Assembly: GCF_007753265.1 (NCBI RefSeq)
Contig: NZ_CP036349.1
Coordinates: 2,947,363-3,011,362, forward strand
Origin: Botrimarina mediterranea
Lineage (GTDB): Bacteria > Planctomycetota > Planctomycetia > Pirellulales > Lacipirellulaceae
Direction of reading: 5' to 3'
Length of the DNA: 64,000 nucleotides
Part shown: positions 25,849 through 33,692 of the stretch, piece by piece
Layout of the letters: every line of letters begins with the position of its first letter
Position numbering within the stretch: position 1 is the first letter of the stretch
The notes under the pieces: model-generated
What the model was told of the DNA's origin: nothing
What the model saw: only the letters and a program-made list of their open reading frames with translations
Database searches by the model: none
Program-made: the position numbers and the translations under genes

Positions 25849-27369
25849 ATGACGACGACCGCTGCCGTGGCTATTGCTCCGATGCTGATTGGCGGTCGCT
25901 GGGTCGAGACGGCGACCGATACCTGGGAGGACGTCTACAACCCGTCGACCGGTCAGGTCATCGCCCGCACGCCGCACGCCGGCAAGGAAGCAGTTGACGA
26001 AGCCGTCGAAGCCGCCGCCAAGGCGCTGCCGGAATGGGCCGACACGCCCGTCGTCGAGCGTGCCCGGGTGATGTTCCGCTTCCGCGCGCTGATGGAAGAG
26101 CACTTCGAAGAGCTGGCGACCCTCGTCACGCGCGAGCACGGCAAGACGCTCGCCGAAGCGCGGGCCGAACTCAACCGCGGCGTCGAGATGGTTGAGTTCG
26201 CCGCCGGCATGCCCGCGATGCTGATGGGTCAAACGCTGCCCGACATCGCGTCGGGCGTTGACGCCGAGTGCGTGAAGCATCCCGTCGGAGTGTGTGTCGG
26301 CATCACGCCGTACAACTTCCCGAACATGGTGCCGCTGTGGATGTTCCCCGTTGCGATCGCCTGCGGCAACACGTTCGTCTTGAAGCCGTCCGAGAAGACG
26401 CCACTCTCCGCGGTGCGGCTCGGTGAGTTGCTGACCGAAGCGGGTTTGCCCGACGGCGTGTTCAACATCGTTCATGGCGCGCGGGCGTGTGTCGAGGCAT
26501 TGCTAACGCACCCAAAGGTAGCGGCGATCTCGTTCGTCGGTTCGACGCCCGTCGCGAAGATCGTCTACGAGACTGGCACGAAGCACGGCAAGCGAGTGCA
26601 GGCCGCCGGCGGGGCCAAGAACCACCTCGTCATCATGCCCGACGCCGACATCGATCAGACCGTCAAGCAACTCGCCGCCAGCGCCTACGGCTGCGCCGGC
26701 CAGCGCTGCATGGCGGGGAGCGTCGCGGTGGCGGTCGGCGGGGCAGGGGACCCGCTCGTCGAGGGCCTCGTCGATTTCGGCAAGGCGATGAAGGTCGGCC
26801 CCAGCGACCCCGCCGTCTCAAGCGCCGCCGAGACGATCGGCATGGGCCCGTTGATCCGCGACGATCATCGCAAGCGGGTCGCATCGTATCTTGATATCGC
26901 TCTGCAAGACGGCGCGACGGTCGCGCTCGATGGCCGACAATCGGCGAGTGGCGACGGCTTCGTGCTGGGCCCGAGCGTTGTCGATCACGTGGCGCCGACG
27001 ATGCGTGTCGTGAAGGAAGAGATCTTCGGCCCCGTGCTCAGCGTCGCCCGCGTCGAGACGCTCGAAGAAGCTCTCGCCCAAGGCGACGGCTGCGAGTTCG
27101 GCAATGGCGCCGTGATCTTCACGCAGAGCGGCCACGCGGCGCGTGAGTTCAAACGCCGCTTCAACGCCGGCATGATCGGCGTCAACGTCGGCGTCCCGGC
27201 GCCGATGGCTTGGTTCCCGTTCACCGGTTGGAACCGCTCGTTCTTCGGCGACCTCCACATTCAAGGGACCGAGGGCATCCAGTTCTACACCCGCCAGAAG
27301 GTGACGCTCACCCGCTGGCCCAAGCCGAGCGAGTCGCACCACGACCCCGTTTGGCGCAGCGGACGCTGA
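25849..27369 (+). CDS. mmsA: (Methyl)malonate-semialdehyde dehydrogenase, CoA-acylating
   Basis: Aldehyde dehydrogenase that oxidises malonate or methylmalonate semialdehyde with CoA and NAD to acetyl- or propionyl-CoA. 506 residues from the ATG giving MTTTAAVAIAPMLIGG; a longer frame of 73 residues upstream is read through a palindromic repeat and is not used here. Seen: MLIGGRWVET, GITPYNFPNMVPLWMFPVAI, KPSEKTPLSAVRL, SFVGSTPVAK, the catalytic Cys287 in GCAGQRCMAGS and KEEIFGPVLSV. The order of neighbours suggests it finishes pyrimidine-derived beta-amino acid breakdown. Confidence 0.93.
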   Translation: MTTTAAVAIAPMLIGGRWVETATDTWEDVYNPSTGQVIARTPHAGKEAVDEAVEAAAKALPEWADTPVVERARVMFRFRALMEEHFEELATLVTREHGKTLAEARAELNRGVEMVEFAAGMPAMLMGQTLPDIASGVDAECVKHPVGVCVGITPYNFPNMVPLWMFPVAIACGNTFVLKPSEKTPLSAVRLGELLTEAGLPDGVFNIVHGARACVEALLTHPKVAAISFVGSTPVAKIVYETGTKHGKRVQAAGGAKNHLVIMPDADIDQTVKQLAASAYGCAGQRCMAGSVAVAVGGAGDPLVEGLVDFGKAMKVGPSDPAVSSAAETIGMGPLIRDDHRKRVASYLDIALQDGATVALDGRQSASGDGFVLGPSVVDHVAPTMRVVKEEIFGPVLSVARVETLEEALAQGDGCEFGNGAVIFTQSGHAAREFKRRFNAGMIGVNVGVPAPMAWFPFTGWNRSFFGDLHIQGTEGIQFYTRQKVTLTRWPKPSESHHDPVWRSGR

Positions 27370-27379
27370 CGTAATCCTT

Positions 27380-27455
27380 AGACAGGATCAACTCGAGGTC
27401 TTGATGATTGATCCTGTGAATCCTGTGAATCCTGTGAATCCTGTTAATCCTGTCT
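27380..27455. repeat. Family D repeat, five 9-nt tandem units
   Basis: Five direct units ATCCTGTGA, ATCCTGTGA, ATCCTGTGA, ATCCTGTTA, ATCCTGTCT, preceded by one inverted unit AGACAGGAT. It lies between mmsA and the isomerase gene. Copy 2 lies after the symporter gene. Confidence 0.9.
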
Positions 27456-27471
27456 GACTTAAGGAAGTGCG

Positions 27472-28401
27472 ATGTCGATCAGTCGTCGAGCCTTTGGCGG
27501 CGTCGCCGCCGCCACTGCCGGTCTGGCAATCACTTCCCCAACACGAGCCGAGACGGCCCCTGCGCCGAAGGTCCGCAACCGCATCGCGGTCTCGACCTAC
27601 TCCTTTTGGCGGTTCAAGGACGACTCGAAGCTGTCGATCGAGGAGTGCATCGATCAGGCCGCGCGGATGGGGTTTGATGGGGTCGAGATACTCCACATTC
27701 AGATGGAAAGCGAAGACCCCGGCTACCTGCAACGCCTCAAGCAACAGGCCTTCATCAATGGTCTCGACCTCTGCGGCCTCAGCACGCACCAGGGTTTTGT
27801 CTCCCCCGATGAAGCGGTCCGGCAGAAGAACATCGATCACACGATCCACACGATCGAGCTCGCCTACGCCCTCGGCATTCCGACGATGCGCGTCAACACG
27901 GGGCGTTGGGGGACAAGCGGGGATTTTGATGAGCTGATGGCCAACCGCGGCGTCGAGCCGCGGCTGCCCGGCTACACCGACGACGATGGCTTCGCTTGGG
28001 TGATCGACGCGTTTGAGAAGATCATGCCCACCGCCGAGAAGTGCGGCGTGACGCTCGGCCTGGAGAACCACTGGGGCCTCGGCCTGACGCCCGAGGGGGT
28101 GCTGCGGATCGTCGACGCGGTGGACTCGCCCTGGCTCCGCTGCACGCTCGACACGGGCAACTTCCTCGAAGACCCCTACGATCGTCTGGAGAAGATGGCG
28201 CCGGAGACGGTCTTCGTCCAAGCCAAGACCTACCACGGCGGCGGCCTGTGGTACTCGCTTGAGCTCGACTACCCGCGGATCGCCGCGATGCTCCGCCGCC
28301 ACGACTACCGCGGCTATGTCTCGCTGGAGTTCGAGGGCGAGGAAGACTGGCGGACAGCAATCCCCAAAAGCCTCGCCGAGCTCCGGGCAGCGTTCGGCTA
28401 A
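27472..28401 (+). CDS. Exported sugar phosphate isomerase/epimerase-like TIM barrel protein
   Basis: 309 residues. N-terminal twin-arginine type signal (SRRAFGGVAAATAGLAITSPTRA). The rest is an AP-endonuclease-2/xylose-isomerase-like barrel: IAVSTYSFWRF, AARMGFDGVEILHI, LCGLSTHQGFV, ENHWGLGLTPEG and LRCTLDTGNFLEDPYDR, which hold the usual metal ligands Glu, His and Asp, and YVSLEFEGEED at the end. Planctomycetes have many such exported proteins; substrate unknown. It follows mmsA by 100 bp but its location outside the cytosol makes a direct role in pyrimidine breakdown unlikely. Confidence 0.82.
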   Translation: MSISRRAFGGVAAATAGLAITSPTRAETAPAPKVRNRIAVSTYSFWRFKDDSKLSIEECIDQAARMGFDGVEILHIQMESEDPGYLQRLKQQAFINGLDLCGLSTHQGFVSPDEAVRQKNIDHTIHTIELAYALGIPTMRVNTGRWGTSGDFDELMANRGVEPRLPGYTDDDGFAWVIDAFEKIMPTAEKCGVTLGLENHWGLGLTPEGVLRIVDAVDSPWLRCTLDTGNFLEDPYDRLEKMAPETVFVQAKTYHGGGLWYSLELDYPRIAAMLRRHDYRGYVSLEFEGEEDWRTAIPKSLAELRAAFG

Positions 28402-28418
28402 TCCCCCTTATGGCGGGT

Positions 28419-28491
28419 CTTAGCCGTGGGCGGGAGCCCTCGGAGCACAGCGGGTACCAGCCGCCACCCAGGGCTCCCGCCCACGGCTCAG
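28419..28491. repeat. 22-bp inverted repeat (I)
   Basis: CTTAGCCGTGGGCGGGAGCC-type arms, 21 of 22 pairs, 29-bp loop, just after the isomerase-like gene. It resembles element H in arm composition (AGCCG(T/C)GGGCGG). Confidence 0.87.
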
Positions 28492-28521
28492 GCCGTTCAG
28501 AAGGCGCCCCGGACCCGCGGT

Positions 28522-28539
28522 TATGGACATACGTCCATA
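28522..28539. promoter_or_regulatory. 18-bp palindrome TATGGAC-N4-GTCCATA
   Basis: Perfect 7-bp arms around ATAC, alone in the intergenic region upstream of the ECF sigma gene. Its form fits a dimeric regulator site, but it is about 360 bp from the start codon and may be chance or part of a repeat. Confidence 0.3.
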
Positions 28540-28808
28540 TCGCCACAGAGGTGCCTAGAAGGCGGCTTCGCAGGGTCCGATGACCAAGATGTCGCCTCTG
28601 GCCTCCAGCCCCGCAGAATGGCTCCTAGCGGCTCATAGGGAGCGCCGGCGAAAAGCCCTGTACTTAAAGAGCGAAACGGCTACGGGTTGGCTGCGAACGA
28701 CAACGGCCGGGGTCGAATCGTAACCTATTGCGGTGAAACAGGTTGCGTCAATCGAGTCGCCCTGCGTTTGCGAACTTTGCGGTTTCTCGGCCAATTTCTG
28801 CAAGAATA

Positions 28809-28823
28809 ATTCGCTTTGCGAAT
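28809..28823. promoter_or_regulatory. 15-bp palindrome ATTCGC-TTT-GCGAAT
   Basis: Perfect 6-bp arms, 73 bp upstream of the ECF sigma start, in an AT-richer patch. A plausible operator or promoter-proximal site of the sigma/FecR locus. Confidence 0.4.
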
Positions 28824-28895
28824 ACCAATCCGCCACCCGAGCGTGCTGATCTAAATAGCCACGCGTCTTTTCCCGCGACGGTTTCTCATCAGCTT

Positions 28896-29414
28896 ATGGA
28901 CGGACCGAGAGAAGCCTTCGCGCGATTGTTCGCCAAGAACCAGAGCTGGCTATACGCCTACCTCGTCACGCTGCTCGGCAACGTCGCCGACGCGGAGGAG
29001 GTGTTCCAAGAGGTTTGCGTCGTGCTCTGGAGCGAGTACGAGGCTTTCGACCCGGAGACCAACTTCCGGCGGTGGGCGAGTGTTGTCGCCCGCAACCGGG
29101 TGATGGGTTTCCGGACCAAGCAGCAGCGTGAGGCGAAGAGGCTGTCGGATGTCGCGATTGAATTGCTTGCGGAAGAAGCCGTGGAACGTGCCGATCTGCT
29201 CGAAGAGCGTCGGGCCGCGTTGCACAGGTGCCTCGACAAGCTGTCTCCTGCCGACCGGCAACTCGTCGCCAAGTGCTACGGCGACGCCGACCGATCGTTC
29301 AATACCGTCGCCGAGCAGCTCGGCCGACCGGTGAACACGGTCTACAAGGCGTTGCAGCGGGTGCGTCGGGCCCTGCGTGAGTGTGTTGACCGCCGTGTCA
29401 ACGCGCAGGTTTGA
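28896..29414 (+). CDS. ECF-type RNA polymerase sigma factor
   Basis: 172 residues from the ATG giving MDGPREAFARLFAKNQ. Sigma region 2 is seen in RLFAKNQSWLYAYLVTLLGNVADAEEVFQEVCVVLW and FRRWASVVARNRVMGFR, region 4 in LDKLSPADRQLVAKCYGDADRSFNTVAEQLGRPVNTVYKALQRVRRALRECV. It resembles the planctomycete/verrucomicrobial ECF groups that are paired with FecR-like membrane proteins, and indeed the next gene is such a protein. It may control the PEP-CTERM/glycoside hydrolase genes downstream. No GC-rich -10/-35 pair could be assigned. Confidence 0.92.
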   Translation: MDGPREAFARLFAKNQSWLYAYLVTLLGNVADAEEVFQEVCVVLWSEYEAFDPETNFRRWASVVARNRVMGFRTKQQREAKRLSDVAIELLAEEAVERADLLEERRAALHRCLDKLSPADRQLVAKCYGDADRSFNTVAEQLGRPVNTVYKALQRVRRALRECVDRRVNAQV

Positions 29415-29538
29415 GCGCTCGGCTTCCACGTTAGGCGTCCACGCCAAATGGCTGGAAGCGTCGAAGAGTTTCAATGTGAAGAGTATCGAGGGGTCTCCCT
29501 CAATAGAGCCGCATGAAGCGGTAGGAACTGCGAGCCAA

Positions 29539-31359
29539 ATGGCGCACGACGAACAACTCCACGAACTGGTTGACGCCCTCAGCGACCGCTCGATCACCGA
29601 CGAGCAGATCGCGACGCTCAACCAGCGTCTCGAGAGCGACCAAGCCTCGCGCCACGGGTTCATGAACCTGATGCGGATCGAGGCCGAGCTTGGCGCGCTC
29701 CATCACCCGCTTGCGTCGTGGTCGTTCGAGGACGGGGCGACATTCGTTGATTCCACCGAGCCGTTATCAACAACATCCGACCAAGCCAATCTACAGAGCC
29801 AAGCCGAACCACAGAGCCCGTCACGTCGCTCGGTCCGCTTCCTGCAAACGATGGGCGCCCTAGCGGCGTCGGTCGCGATCACGGCGGCGGCCTCCTCTTG
29901 GCTGACGTACGAAGGCGTCCAAGGCCGGGGCCCACTCGCCGCGATGCTCGCGACGGACTCCGTGAAAGGCCCGGCGGTCACCGATGTCGTCGCCCGCGTC
30001 GCCGCCACCCGCAACTGCCGCTGGAGTGGTGGGACCACGGACCTTGGGTTCGGCGCCGACGTTGCTGGCGGTGAGTTGCTCGAGCTGGAAACGGGTCTCG
30101 CCGAGTTGACCTTCCCCGGCGGCGCGCGGGTGGTGCTCGAAGGCCCCGCCGCCTTCCGCATCAGCGATTCAGAGACCGTCGAGCTCTACCGCGGGCGCGT
30201 CGCCGCCGCTGTCCCGACCGAGGCGCAGGGCTTCTCGATCAAGACGCCACGCCTGGTCATCGCGGAGACCGGCGCCCAGTTCGGCGTCGTCGCCGGCGCC
30301 GATGGCTCGGACGAGGTCCACGTCTTCGAGGGCGCCATCGAAGCCCGCGCGGTGGACGATCGCGGCCGCATCACCAGCGTCGTGAACCTCGCCTCGCTGG
30401 AAGCCGCCCGCTTCCGCTCCGCCAACCATCGCTTCGCCCGCTTCAACGCCGACGACGAGAGCTTTGTCCGCAGCCTCGAGACCCGCAACGGCCCCGGTGA
30501 AGGTCTGTTGGCGTTCGAGAACTTCTCCTACCCCGCCGGCCCCGTCGCCTGGCAGAACGGCGGCTTCGGTTGGGTCGGTCCTTGGGCCGACCTCGAGGCC
30601 GCGGCCACCGGCGCTTCTTTGGAAGAAGCCGCCGGCGCGGCGCCGAGCAACGGCGTCGCCCGCGGCAGCATCGCGGCCGCCGACTTGGTGGCGCTCGGCA
30701 ACCGTTTCGTGCAGAGCGGCAACGCCAACCGCGTCCGCCGCACCCTGAGCACAAGCCTCGGCGGCGTCTTCGACGCGGCAGGCCTGATCGAGAGCGTTGA
30801 TGGGTTGCGTCTGATCGGCCGGAACGGTTCGACGATCTACATCAGTTTCTTGCAACGCGTCTCGAAGACGAACGACGTCTTCTACGGCTTCGAGTTGCAT
30901 CGCGGCGACGGCAACTTCAACCGTGTCCTCTGCATCGGCAACGGCGCCGAAGGAAACGGCTACGGCGTCTCGACCAACTTCCATTACCAACGCGACGTGA
31001 AAGAGGCCGCTTTCGAATCGCTCGGCGAGGAGAACGACGCGGTCAATTTTGTGGTTGTCCGCATCGACTTCGGCGATGACGACAAGGATATCGCAACGGT
31101 TTACCGAAACCCTTCGTCGTTGACGGAAGAGAATAGTTGCGTAGCAACCGCAAAGCTGTCGGGCATGTTCGCTTTTGACCGCGTCAGCCTCGGCAATTTC
31201 GAGGGCTCCAAGCTGCACGAGATCGACGAGGTCCGCATCGGCACCGACTTCCGCGCCGTCACCGGCCGGCGAGCCTCGGGCTGGAACAACAACCAAGAAG
31301 AGAGCTTTGCCTTGAGAGCGCCATTTGTTTGGTCGCTTCCGCTGGCGAGCTTAAAGTGA
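29539..31359 (+). CDS. FecR-domain membrane protein (anti-sigma-like)
   Basis: 606 residues from the ATG giving MAHDEQLHELVDALSDRSITDEQ; the frame is open further upstream, overlapping the sigma stop. N-terminal cytosolic segment (about 1-90), one transmembrane helix in FLQTMGALAASVAITAAASSW, a FecR domain at about 150-290 (LETGLAELTFPGGARVVLEGPAAFRI, VELYRGRVAAAVP, GFSIKTPRLVIAETGAQFGV, VHVFEGAIEAR) and a long C-terminal region (about 315-600) starting LLAFENFSYPAGPVAWQNGGFGW that looks like a lectin/LamG-type beta domain. Together this suggests an outer sensing domain that reports to the sigma factor. Ligand unknown. Confidence 0.85.
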   Translation: MAHDEQLHELVDALSDRSITDEQIATLNQRLESDQASRHGFMNLMRIEAELGALHHPLASWSFEDGATFVDSTEPLSTTSDQANLQSQAEPQSPSRRSVRFLQTMGALAASVAITAAASSWLTYEGVQGRGPLAAMLATDSVKGPAVTDVVARVAATRNCRWSGGTTDLGFGADVAGGELLELETGLAELTFPGGARVVLEGPAAFRISDSETVELYRGRVAAAVPTEAQGFSIKTPRLVIAETGAQFGVVAGADGSDEVHVFEGAIEARAVDDRGRITSVVNLASLEAARFRSANHRFARFNADDESFVRSLETRNGPGEGLLAFENFSYPAGPVAWQNGGFGWVGPWADLEAAATGASLEEAAGAAPSNGVARGSIAAADLVALGNRFVQSGNANRVRRTLSTSLGGVFDAAGLIESVDGLRLIGRNGSTIYISFLQRVSKTNDVFYGFELHRGDGNFNRVLCIGNGAEGNGYGVSTNFHYQRDVKEAAFESLGEENDAVNFVVVRIDFGDDDKDIATVYRNPSSLTEENSCVATAKLSGMFAFDRVSLGNFEGSKLHEIDEVRIGTDFRAVTGRRASGWNNNQEESFALRAPFVWSLPLASLK

Positions 31360-31552
31360 ATATATAAGCGTCGTTACCGCGACGCCCCTGCGTACAGGCG
31401 ACTTATCGAGCGGCTGCCAGCCGCTAGCCGTTTCACAACGGCGAACGACTCATCACGACTTGCTTTTCAAGACGGCGGCGCGTTACGCCCCTGGCCTCCG
31501 TATTGCTACTCACTACGGGCGAGAAATCTTGCATCTCTGGAGTTTCAGTCTC

Positions 31553-32434
31553 ATGAATCCATGTCGAGTTGGCGCCGCGATCGGCGCGTGCCTGATGGGC
31601 TTACTAGCCCAACCCGCGTTTGCGGCCGTGATCGACGGCGCGAACATCCCAAGCGAGGGGCTTACGCTCCGCGCCACGCAAGACACCCCTACCGGCTTCG
31701 GCAACGCCACAGGCGGCGGCCAGGACTCGGCCGGTGGTTCGGAAGTCAACGCGCTCTACGCCGACATTAACGGCGGGGTGCTGACGATCGGGATCACCGG
31801 GAACCTCGAGGGCAACTTCAACAAGTTCTTCTTGTTCATCGACGCCGTTCCCGGCGGCGAGAATGTCCTCGCTAACGACAACGCCGATGGCGGTTTCGGT
31901 GAGATCAACAATATGGCCGGACTCGCCTTCGCGAATGGCGCGACGATGGACCACGGCCTGCGCTTTGAGATTGGCGGTGGCTTCTACGGCGTCCGCCAGT
32001 TCGACCTGATTGACAACACCGCCGGCGACGTCGCCACGGGCGGCGGCCCCGGCGACCTGCCGCTTGCGGGCGTCGGCTCGGGCGGGTTCACCGTCGGCTG
32101 GGACAACAGCAACGTGCTTGGCGTCGATGGCGCCAGCGCAGCGGGCGCCGCCACGGCGACCTCAGGGTGGGAGATCGAGATCGACCTTGTTCAGGCCTAC
32201 GGGCTGTCTCAGGGAGACATCAATCTGGCGATGGTCGTCACCAATGGCGACGCCGGCTTTCTCTCGAACCAGACGCTCCCGGGGCTGAATGGCGCCGGCA
32301 ACCTGGGCGGCGGTAACGGACAGACGCTCCCGGTCGTCACGATTCCCGGGCTCCCTGTTCCCGAGCCGTCCGCCGCTTTGCTGATGGGCGTGGTGGCTTC
32401 GACGATCGCCGCGACGCGTCGCGTCCGTGGTTGA
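31553..32434 (+). CDS. Secreted PEP-CTERM protein, unknown function
   Basis: 293 residues from the ATG giving MNPCRVGAAIGACLMGLLAQPAFAAV, a Sec signal peptide. The mature part is Gly/Ala/Asn/Asp-rich beta protein (SEVNALYADINGGVLTIGITGNLEGNFNKFFLFIDAVPGGENVL), with no dockerin repeat. It ends in the sorting tail VPEPSAALLMGVVASTIAATRRVRG: PEP motif, hydrophobic helix, basic end. The tail suggests exosortase-type processing, but no exosortase gene is in the window. First of four such proteins in a row after FecR. Confidence 0.82.
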   Translation: MNPCRVGAAIGACLMGLLAQPAFAAVIDGANIPSEGLTLRATQDTPTGFGNATGGGQDSAGGSEVNALYADINGGVLTIGITGNLEGNFNKFFLFIDAVPGGENVLANDNADGGFGEINNMAGLAFANGATMDHGLRFEIGGGFYGVRQFDLIDNTAGDVATGGGPGDLPLAGVGSGGFTVGWDNSNVLGVDGASAAGAATATSGWEIEIDLVQAYGLSQGDINLAMVVTNGDAGFLSNQTLPGLNGAGNLGGGNGQTLPVVTIPGLPVPEPSAALLMGVVASTIAATRRVRG

Positions 32435-32475
32435 GAAACGCTTTGACGATTGATGGAAACGATTGATTGACGACG

Positions 32476-32506
32476 CCCAGCCGGCGTCACGCCGACGCCG
32501 GCTGGG
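32476..32506. terminator. GC-rich hairpin after the PEP-CTERM gene
   Basis: CCCAGCCGGCGTC and GACGCCGGCTGGG pair perfectly (13 bp) around a 5-nt loop, 42 bp after the stop codon. Terminator-like stem without a U-tract. Confidence 0.5.
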
Positions 32507-32636
32507 ACCGTGATGCAGCCGCTAAGCCCCTTTCGATGCGGCATCTAAGCTGAGCAGACGCATTTCTGCGGGGTGGATGGATCAGCGCGGTGGTTGGGGC
32601 GATACAACGTTCACCTATTCAGACGGAGTTCTTTCG

Positions 32637-33641
32637 ATGACGACTCGTTCGCTTGCTCCGAAGGCCGCGGCCGCCTTCGGTATCCTGCTCCTCGCCGGCG
32701 CCGCCCAAGCCCAGAACTACTTCGTCCCTGGCAGCTACGTCAGCGAGACGGGCGTTGGCAACGACTGGGACCCGCCGACGGCGCCGCAGATGGTTGAGAC
32801 AGCGCCGGAGAGCAACATCTTCGACCTCGACTTCACGCTCACCGGCGTCACCGAAGGTCAGGGCTTCGCCTTCAAGATCCTCAACACGCCCGACAACACG
32901 GCGCCGGCGTGGGGACAGCCCGAGATCACCCCTCAAGACGTGCCATTCGACGCCGACGCCGACTTCGACATGACGATCCGTCTCGACCGTAATACCTACA
33001 CCGACGGTTATTTCCCCACCACCAACCGCGTCGCCATTCTCGACGACTACACAACCTGGACCGCCATTGGCAACTTCCAAACTCAGCTCGGCAGCGCGTC
33101 GGACTTCAATAACAGCTTCCTGGGCACGGCGATGACCGAGACAACGCCCGGCGTCTATGCGCTAACGACCGCCATTCCGACCGCCGGCTCCTATGCCTGG
33201 CGTGCGGTAAAGACCGGCACGTTCAACGGCGTCGGCACGGACGGTCGCTCGGGTAACGCCGCGAACATGACCTTCAACACGTTCGAAGACAATCAAGAAG
33301 TCACGTTCGAGATGAACACGAACATCGGCGCCATCCGCTTCCTCACCGAGGCGGTTCTCGCCGGCGACACCAACAACAACGGCTTGGTCGAGTTCGATGA
33401 TTTCACCCCGATCCGTGACAACTTCCTCACCTCGACAAGCCTCCGCGCCAACGGCGATCTCACCGGCAACGGGTTTGTCGATATCGCCGACTTCCGTGAG
33501 TGGAAGAACGCTTTCAGCGGCCCGCCCGAGATGATCCAGATGGCGCTGGCGCAGCTGCAGAGTGTGCCCGAGCCGAGCAGCCTCGCGCTGATCGGTCTGG
33601 CGACGGCCTTCCTCGGCGGCTCGCGCCGCCGAGCGGGCTGA
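32637..33641 (+). CDS. Secreted PEP-CTERM protein with starch-binding-like modules
   Basis: 334 residues from the ATG giving MTTRSLAPKAAAAFGILLLAGAAQAQ (signal peptide). Two beta modules follow: about 25-125 (YFVPGSYVSETGVGNDWDPP...FAFKILN) and about 138-235 (WTAIGNFQTQLGSASDFNN, TTPGVYALTTAIPTAGSYAWRAVKTG, NMTFNTFEDNQEVTFEMN). The second has the pattern of X25/SusE-like glucan-binding modules of amylopullulanases. Next comes a dockerin-type pair (GDTNNNGLVEFDDFTPIRDNF, NGDLTGNGFVDIADFREW) and the tail VPEPSSLALIGLATAFLGGSRRRAG. Together with the GH97 and GH13 genes downstream this points to alpha-glucan binding at the cell surface. Confidence 0.8.
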   Translation: MTTRSLAPKAAAAFGILLLAGAAQAQNYFVPGSYVSETGVGNDWDPPTAPQMVETAPESNIFDLDFTLTGVTEGQGFAFKILNTPDNTAPAWGQPEITPQDVPFDADADFDMTIRLDRNTYTDGYFPTTNRVAILDDYTTWTAIGNFQTQLGSASDFNNSFLGTAMTETTPGVYALTTAIPTAGSYAWRAVKTGTFNGVGTDGRSGNAANMTFNTFEDNQEVTFEMNTNIGAIRFLTEAVLAGDTNNNGLVEFDDFTPIRDNFLTSTSLRANGDLTGNGFVDIADFREWKNAFSGPPEMIQMALAQLQSVPEPSSLALIGLATAFLGGSRRRAG

Positions 33642-33692
33642 GACGGTTCTGGTTCATTCCGAAACGCACACTCTAGAAGGCAAGACCCACTC

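Larger units (their letters stand above)
28402..28895. other. 494-bp intergenic region before the sigma gene
   Basis: No convincing gene: two short open frames overlap on opposite strands with no family match. It holds a 22-bp inverted repeat and two perfect palindromes, listed separately. The last 150 bp are relatively AT-rich and should contain the sigma-factor promoter. Confidence 0.6.

Noticed and set aside
28633-28836. 67-codon minus-strand frame in the gap before the sigma gene
   Set aside because: No signal peptide, motif or good ribosome site; overlaps another short frame and palindromic DNA.
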